This document shows, in pieces, positions 5,849 through 9,347 of a DNA stretch of 9,347 nt (its first letter is position 1; every line of letters starts with the position of its first letter). Both the position numbers and the translations under genes were made by a program. The notes beneath the pieces are model-generated. The model did not search any database and was not told the origin of the DNA. It saw nothing but the letters and a program-made list of their open reading frames with translations. Source of the stretch: Bacteroidota bacterium (GTDB lineage Bacteria; Bacteroidota; Bacteroidia; AKYH767-A; JABDAW01); NCBI GenBank assembly GCA_023251595.1, contig JAHEYM010000133.1:1-9347 (forward strand), written 5' to 3'.

Positions 5849-6895
5849 GTGGCAAATAAAGAATACGGGTTTGTAAGACTCTTTAGCGTTGCATTTGTTC
5901 GTTTTCGCAAGCTGTATTTCAGTCTGGGACTGTTATTTTTGCTAATTTTGCTCGGTGTAACCGGCTTCATCCTTATAGAAGGTTACACGTTGATAGAAGC
6001 CTTCTACATGACGATCATCACGGTCTCCACCGTGGGATTCAGCGAAGTGAGACCTCTGACAGACAGCGGAAGGTTATTTACAACTTTTCTAATTATTACC
6101 AGTATCAGCGTTTACGCTTACGCTGTTTCTGTTATAACAGTATATATAGTTAATGGTGAATTTTCCAGATATTATAAATATTTCAAGGTGAATAATAAGA
6201 TTTCAAAATTGAAAGATCATGTAATTGTTTGCGGTTATGGGAGAAATGGCAAACAGGCTTGTGAGAATTTGAAATCACACGACATAGTATATGTTATTAT
6301 TGAAAATAATCCCTTGGTGACTACGAACTTTCAGCAAGACTCAAATTCGCTTTTTGTCATAGGAAATTCCACACATGACGAAGTTTTAATTGAAGCAGGT
6401 ATTACCCATGCGCGTGCGCTGATTACTACACTGCCGAGTGATGCGGACAATGTTTTTGTGGTGTTGACTGCGAGAGAAATGAATCCCTCACTCACGATAA
6501 TCAGCCGGGCTTCGGAAGATGGTTCGCTTGCGAAATTAAAAAGAGCCGGGGCAAACAATGTAATTATGCCGGATAAAATCGGCGGATCACACATGGCGTC
6601 GCTCGTGAGTAAACCGGATGTGCTCGAGTTTATCGATTATATCACCGGTCAGGGTGGCACGGATATCAGGCTTGAGGAAATTCTTTGTGACCGTCTTCAG
6701 TCTGAATTAAAAAGTAAAACCATCCGTGAGTTGGAGATTCGTGAAAAATCGGGCGCAAATATTATCGGTTTTAAAACTGCTGATGGAGAATATATTATTA
6801 ATCCTTCCCCAGACACGTTAATGATTCCTGATGCAAAATTATTTGTACTTGGTACAAAAGATCAGATATCGAAATTGCAAGGATTGCTTACTTAG
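5849..6895 (+). CDS. Potassium channel, two membrane helices with C-terminal RCK (TrkA-N/TrkA-C) domains
   Basis: The 348 residues read as inner helix 1 (about 22-44), pore helix 48-60, a selectivity filter TVSTVGFSEV (TVGF at 61-64), helix 2 (about 75-101), then a cytoplasmic RCK region. The RCK starts at HVIVCGYGRNGKQ, with a Rossmann GxGxxG at 129-134, and continues with VIIENN and GNSTHDEVLIEAGI, typical of TrkA-N ligand binding. A TrkA-C-like domain covers about 265-348 (TIRELEIREKSGANIIGF to AKLFVLG). This is the MthK/Kch-type layout, assembling as a tetramer in the cytoplasmic membrane and gated by a nucleotide or an ion. The filter is TVGFSEV, not TVGYGD. The start is GTG 5849, because TAA stands two codons upstream and no in-frame ATG occurs before the pore. 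It lies between two PspC minigenes. Confidence 0.92.
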   Translation: MANKEYGFVRLFSVAFVRFRKLYFSLGLLFLLILLGVTGFILIEGYTLIEAFYMTIITVSTVGFSEVRPLTDSGRLFTTFLIITSISVYAYAVSVITVYIVNGEFSRYYKYFKVNNKISKLKDHVIVCGYGRNGKQACENLKSHDIVYVIIENNPLVTTNFQQDSNSLFVIGNSTHDEVLIEAGITHARALITTLPSDADNVFVVLTAREMNPSLTIISRASEDGSLAKLKRAGANNVIMPDKIGGSHMASLVSKPDVLEFIDYITGQGGTDIRLEEILCDRLQSELKSKTIRELEIREKSGANIIGFKTADGEYIINPSPDTLMIPDAKLFVLGTKDQISKLQGLLT

Positions 6896-6896
6896 A

Positions 6897-6923
6897 GGGT
6901 GATAAGTTGATGAGTTGAGATGA
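6897..6923. repeat. Degenerate octamer repeat in inverted orientation (GTTGATG type)
   Basis: GGGTGATA, AGTTGATG and AGTTGAGA stand head to tail from 6897 to 6920, just after the channel stop. GTTGATGAGTTG (6906-6917) matches the reverse complement of CAACCCATCAAC from the 7156 array at 11 of 12 bases. The copy is decayed relative to the other two and lacks the T7 flank. Confidence 0.55.
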
Positions 6924-6941
6924 CAGGGAGTTATATAATAA

Positions 6942-6949
6942 TATATTTG
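6942..6949 (+). promoter_or_regulatory. Candidate Bacteroidota -7 promoter element TATATTTG
   Basis: TATATTTG matches the Bacteroidota -7 consensus TAnnTTTG exactly and sits 10 bases before the second PspC start. A TTG at 6915-6917, inside the octamer repeat, lies 24 bases upstream, slightly more than the usual spacing to the -33 element. If real, the transcript would have a leader of only about 5-7 bases. The match is short and the region is AT-rich, so chance is possible. Confidence 0.35.
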
Positions 6950-6959
6950 GAATAGACTA

Positions 6960-7148
6960 ATGAATGAGAAAATTTTATTAGGAGTATGTCTCTGGTTGGC
7001 AAACAGATTTCGCCTGAATGCAATCGGATTAAGAATCATCTTTATTGCGCTGGTGTTAGTTGGTTTTAAAATTCGTTTGGTGGCCCTGGCTGCTCTGGTA
7101 ATTTATTTAGCCATTTATTTGCTTATTCCCTGGAATGAAAAAAAATAA
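6960..7148 (+). CDS. Second small PspC-like membrane protein
   Basis: This 62-residue protein reads MNEKILLGVCLWLANRF, then GLRIIFIALVLVGFKIRLVA and ALVIYLAIYLLIPWNEKK. The LGVCxWLAxRFxLxxxxLRIxFI pattern is that of PspC domains; one or two hydrophobic segments follow and end in a charged tail. It differs clearly from the PspC at 5588, so it is not a recent duplicate. ATG 6960 is the first start and gives the usual short N terminus. It lies 64 bases after the channel stop with its own candidate promoter, and octamer repeats in opposite orientation flank it. Its role is unknown; an accessory membrane protein or regulator is possible. Confidence 0.75.
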   Translation: MNEKILLGVCLWLANRFRLNAIGLRIIFIALVLVGFKIRLVALAALVIYLAIYLLIPWNEKK

Positions 7149-7212
7149 TTTTTTTCAACCCATCAACCCATCAACCCATCAACCCATCAACCCATCAACC
7201 CATCAACATTTT
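7149..7212. repeat. Octamer array CAACCCAT, six perfect copies, ending at the next start codon
   Basis: Seven T (7149-7155) lead into six identical CAACCCAT units (7156, 7164, 7172, 7180, 7188, 7196), then CAACATTTT. Together they form the whole gap between the second PspC stop and the TTG start of the SDR gene. Perfect identity implies recent expansion or active slippage. It shares its flanks with the two-copy array at 4256. Confidence 0.95.
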
Positions 7213-8122
7213 GAAAACCATCCTCATCACCGGAAGTAATGGTCTTTTAGGGCAGAAGGTTTTATATAATCTTTTGGCCAGGAGTGATATCCGGATCATT
7301 GCGACCTCCAAAGGTGTTAACCGAACAAGTCAAAAAGAAGGCTATATATATAATGAACTTGATGTGACGGATGAAGTTGAGATTCGAAAAATTTTCACCC
7401 AATACAAACCCGATGCAGTAATTAATACTGCCGCCATGACCAATGTTGATGCCTGCGAAACAGAGAGAGAAACCTGTGATAAAATGAATATTGAATCAGT
7501 GGAATTTTTGTGCCGGATTTGTGAAGAATTCAATACGCACCTGGTTCATATTTCAACAGATTTTGTTTTTGACGGGGTGAAGGGTCCGTACTCTGAACTG
7601 GATAAACCTAATCCTTTGCATTATTATGCGAAATCGAAATTGGAGGGCGAGAAGAGGGTAGAAAATTGCAAAGCTCCATGGACTATCATTCGTACTATTT
7701 TAATATATGGGGTCGTAGATGATTTAAATCGTTCAAATATTATTTTGTGGGTAAAGAATTCGCTTTCACAAAAGAAAGTGATTCGGGTTGTAACCGATCA
7801 GTTTCGTGCACCCACGCTGGCAGAGGATCTTGCCGAAGCCTGTGTTCAGGCAGTAATGCGTGGTGTAACCGGAATGTTTCATGTTTCGGGGGAAGAAATT
7901 ATGCCGATTATTGAAATAGCAAATCGGACAGCGGATTTTTTTAATCTCGATAAATCTTATATTGTACCGGTAAGTTCGGATGAATTGAAACAGCCCGCAA
8001 AAAGACCTCTGAAAACCGGATTTATTCTCGACAAAGCCCGAAAAGAACTAGACTTTAAACCTCATAGTTTGAAAGAAGGGCTTGCAATTGTTGCCGAACA
8101 ACTACAAGCCCGAAAGATTTAA
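7211..8122 (+). CDS. RmlD-like NAD(P)-dependent sugar-nucleotide reductase (extended SDR)
   Basis: The 303 residues show the extended SDR layout. TILITGSNGLLGQ carries the GxxGxxG dinucleotide loop (8-14), DVTD binds near the adenine, VINTAAMTNVDACE is the RmlD-type segment, and HISTDFVFDG gives Ser115-Thr116 of the active site. Tyr139 and Lys143 in YYAKSKLEGE are the catalytic YxxxK. GMFHVSGEE and a C-terminal RPLKTGFILDKARKELDF match the RmlD substrate-binding domain. In the rhamnose pathway RmlD reduces dTDP-4-keto-rhamnose, but no rmlA, rmlB or rmlC is nearby, so the true substrate is open; MAT2B-like proteins share the fold. The start is TTG 7211: there is no in-frame ATG upstream and MKTILITG is the standard opening. 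The leader consists wholly of the octamer array. It ends 4 bases from the convergent gene. Confidence 0.85.
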   Translation: MKTILITGSNGLLGQKVLYNLLARSDIRIIATSKGVNRTSQKEGYIYNELDVTDEVEIRKIFTQYKPDAVINTAAMTNVDACETERETCDKMNIESVEFLCRICEEFNTHLVHISTDFVFDGVKGPYSELDKPNPLHYYAKSKLEGEKRVENCKAPWTIIRTILIYGVVDDLNRSNIILWVKNSLSQKKVIRVVTDQFRAPTLAEDLAEACVQAVMRGVTGMFHVSGEEIMPIIEIANRTADFFNLDKSYIVPVSSDELKQPAKRPLKTGFILDKARKELDFKPHSLKEGLAIVAEQLQARKI

Positions 8123-8131
8123 TTAATTAAA
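8118..8131. other. AT-only palindrome holding the stop codons of two convergent genes
   Basis: TTTAATTAATTAAA is a perfect 14-base palindrome. Its left side contains the TAA of the SDR gene (8120-8122) and its right side the TAA of the minus-strand gene (8127-8129 read in reverse). There is no GC-rich stem or room for an ordinary terminator between the two genes. Confidence 0.7.
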
Positions 8132-8690
8132 AGGGAATAATCATATATCCTTTTTCTTCGAGAGGAGCCGTAGAATCATTGTTAAACATAGTACTTTCGG
8201 CAGCTTGTTTTGCTTTGGTGAGAAGATACTCACTCGTTGTAGTACTGCCGGAGGCTACAGGTTCAGCTTTCGTGACATGTCCGTATTTATCTATAGAGAT
8301 ATTGACTAGGACGGTTCCTTTATCTCTTGACAAATTGGAAATGTTTGGGGTTTTGTCGGCGGTGCGTTCTCCAACCTTATACCGAACAGAGTAAGAACCG
8401 GCTACCATCGTTTTTTCACCGGCACCGCCGGGAATCAGTGACTGTGCTGCGGCGACAGCAGCGGCGCTTGGTTTATCGAGATCATTGAAATAAATTGTCG
8501 CGATGTCAGAAAGGTTATACTTCACTGAGTTTCCGTTGTATCGAAAACTGACGAGACCGTTAAAAATGGATTGCACTTCGCCATTCATTTTTGCACCGTT
8601 TTTCATCAGCACCGTGTGTTGTGCTGAAATGTTCATTGAACAACAGAGACTCATAATGAGTGCTCCGGCAATAATTTTCATCTTCTTCAT
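8127..8690 (-). CDS. Secreted protein with a TonB-C-like C-terminal domain, function unknown
   Basis: The 187-residue protein begins with a clear signal peptide (KK then IIAGALIMSLCCSMNISAQ), with likely cleavage near residue 24. The cysteines do not form a good lipobox. Residues about 25-70 (TVLMKNGAKMNGEVQSI, LVSFRYNG, YNLSDIATIYF) resemble the small beta-barrel segment of Bacteroidota envelope proteins that begin 'ixlkNGxxixGxV'. An Ala-rich linker follows (AAAVAAAQS). Residues about 120-187 (DKGTVLVNISIDKYGHVTKA, then KAKQAAESTMF and GYMIIPF) resemble the C-terminal domain of TonB. It lacks the TonB membrane anchor and Pro-rich spacer, so it is not a classical energy transducer; a periplasmic or outer-membrane role is inferred. 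ATG 8690 or ATG 8681 could start it. It is convergent with the SDR gene and divergent from the ABC transporter gene. Confidence 0.75.
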   Translation of the reverse strand: MKKMKIIAGALIMSLCCSMNISAQHTVLMKNGAKMNGEVQSIFNGLVSFRYNGNSVKYNLSDIATIYFNDLDKPSAAAVAAAQSLIPGGAGEKTMVAGSYSVRYKVGERTADKTPNISNLSRDKGTVLVNISIDKYGHVTKAEPVASGSTTTSEYLLTKAKQAAESTMFNNDSTAPLEEKGYMIIPF

Positions 8691-8737
8691 TTTCGTTTAG
8701 TTTAGCTGAATATTAATATTATTAGCATTTAATTTAT

Positions 8738-8745
8738 TAACTTTG
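8738..8745 (+). promoter_or_regulatory. Candidate -7 promoter element TAACTTTG for the ABC transporter gene
   Basis: TAACTTTG matches TAnnTTTG exactly in the 77-base divergent gap, 22 bases before the ATG at 8768, which suggests a leader of about 17 bases. No TTG stands at the expected -33 spacing; only ATTAG is near. I saw no similar match on the minus strand for the divergent gene. The rest of the gap is AT-rich without further structure. Confidence 0.4.
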
Positions 8746-8767
8746 AATTTCTACAGATATAATTTTT

Positions 8768-9347
8768 ATGAAACTCCTATATTCCTATCTTAAGCACTAT
8801 CGACCGCTTCTGATTTTGGCTTTGGGTCTTGCAGCCATCAATCAGATGTTCTCGCTCATGGATCCATTTATTGCCTCCAAGATCATTGACGGTTATGCAA
8901 GTCACCCAAAAGATTTTGTCCTAGCAGATTATGTTAAGGGTGTCGGAATCCTCCTTTGCGCTTCTGTTGGAGTGGCTTTGGTTTCACGTATTGCAAAGAA
9001 CTTTCAGGATTACTTTATGAATGTTATCACTCAGCGTCTCGGTGCCGAGATGTACAGCGACGGAATTCGACATTCTTTGGAATTGCCTTATCCCATATTT
9101 GAGGATCAGCGCAGTGGTGAAACTCTTGGCAAGTTACAAAAAGTGCGGTCGGATGTAGAAAGACTCATCGCAACTTTTATCAACACCCTTTTCACGTCAA
9201 TTGTTGGTATCATTTTCGTCATGGTTTATGCTGTAACCGTGAACTGGCTTATCGCTCCGATCTTTTTGGTCGCAGTTCCACTACTTGCTCTGTTAAGCTC
9301 CACTTTAAGCAAAAAGATTAAAGTGATACAAAAAGTTATTGTCGGTG
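8768..9347 (+). CDS. ABC exporter, N-terminal transmembrane domain (partial, runs off the right edge)
   Basis: The frame opens at ATG 8768 and has no stop through the last base, giving 193 complete codons. MKLLYSYLKHYRPLLILALG begins a type I exporter membrane domain. The first helix is about residues 13-35, a second about 58-76, and a pair at about 138-175 (SIVGIIFVMVYAVTVNWLIA and IFLVAVPLLALL). LGAEMYSDGIRHSLELPYP and FEDQRSGETLGKLQKVRSDVE form the intracellular loop with the coupling helix that contacts the nucleotide-binding domain; FExxRSGE is a family hallmark. The NBD with its Walker motifs would lie outside the window. The substrate cannot be told from this part; MsbA-like lipid export and multidrug export are both possible. 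It probably has its own promoter in the divergent gap. Confidence 0.88.
   Translation, partial: MKLLYSYLKHYRPLLILALGLAAINQMFSLMDPFIASKIIDGYASHPKDFVLADYVKGVGILLCASVGVALVSRIAKNFQDYFMNVITQRLGAEMYSDGIRHSLELPYPIFEDQRSGETLGKLQKVRSDVERLIATFINTLFTSIVGIIFVMVYAVTVNWLIAPIFLVAVPLLALLSSTLSKKIKVIQKVIVG

Noticed and set aside
7156..7208. Regular array that might be taken for a small CRISPR
   Set aside because: The units are 8 bases and directly abutting, with no spacers; it is a simple tandem repeat.
7211..8122. A rhamnose (rml) operon
   Set aside because: Only one RmlD-like gene is present; rmlA, rmlB and rmlC are not in the window, and the fold is shared by other sugar-nucleotide reductases.
8179..8700. 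Plus-strand frames opposite the TonB-C-like gene (8179-8394 and 8503-8700)
   Set aside because: The minus-strand frame has a signal peptide and a recognisable domain; the plus-strand peptides show no domain features.

Overview
The window looks like a chromosomal segment of an AT-rich member of the Bacteroidota, probably the Chitinophagales/Sphingobacteriales side. The evidence is an OmpA-family protein with the PD40 / carboxypeptidase-regulatory / OmpA layout common in that phylum, a DUF2851 gene, short PspC genes of the Bacteroidota type, almost no Shine-Dalgarno sequences, two close matches to the Bacteroidota -7 promoter element TAnnTTTG, and short-unit tandem repeats between genes. This placement is inference from family knowledge; no marker RNA gene is present.

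Layout, left to right. (1) 2-856: the end of a PorE-like OmpA-family gene. It enters from outside the window and is cut by an in-frame TAA at 68-70. (2) 876-909: a strong intrinsic terminator. (3) 938-4219: purM, prfA and pyrF, all on the + strand. They supply a purine biosynthesis step, release factor 1 and the last step of UMP synthesis. The pyrF gene carries an extra segment of about 25-30 codons holding a GC-rich inverted repeat. (4) 4200-4311: a gap with two unrelated tandem repeats, a heptamer and an octamer. (5) 4312-7148: a DUF2851 gene, a PspC minigene overlapping its 3' end, a two-helix potassium channel with a cytoplasmic RCK region, and a second PspC minigene bracketed by octamer repeats in inverted orientation. 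(6) 7211-8122: an RmlD-like extended SDR that appears to start at a TTG directly after a six-copy octamer array. (7) 8127-8690, minus strand: a secreted protein with a TonB-C-like C-terminal domain, convergent with the SDR. (8) 8768 to the right edge: the N-terminal membrane domain of an ABC exporter, divergent from the preceding gene.

The left half is mostly housekeeping. The points most worth a second look are: the nonsense codon in the OmpA-family gene; the inverted-repeat insertion inside pyrF; the dispersed octamer family at three loci; the PspC-channel-PspC arrangement; and a DUF2851 protein whose conserved-looking residues (GPD, then ExH, then a C-terminal cysteine cluster) loosely recall PD-(D/E)XK nucleases with a metal cluster. 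No gap longer than about 110 bases lacks a gene, and I saw no tRNA, rRNA, CRISPR array, transposase or phage gene.
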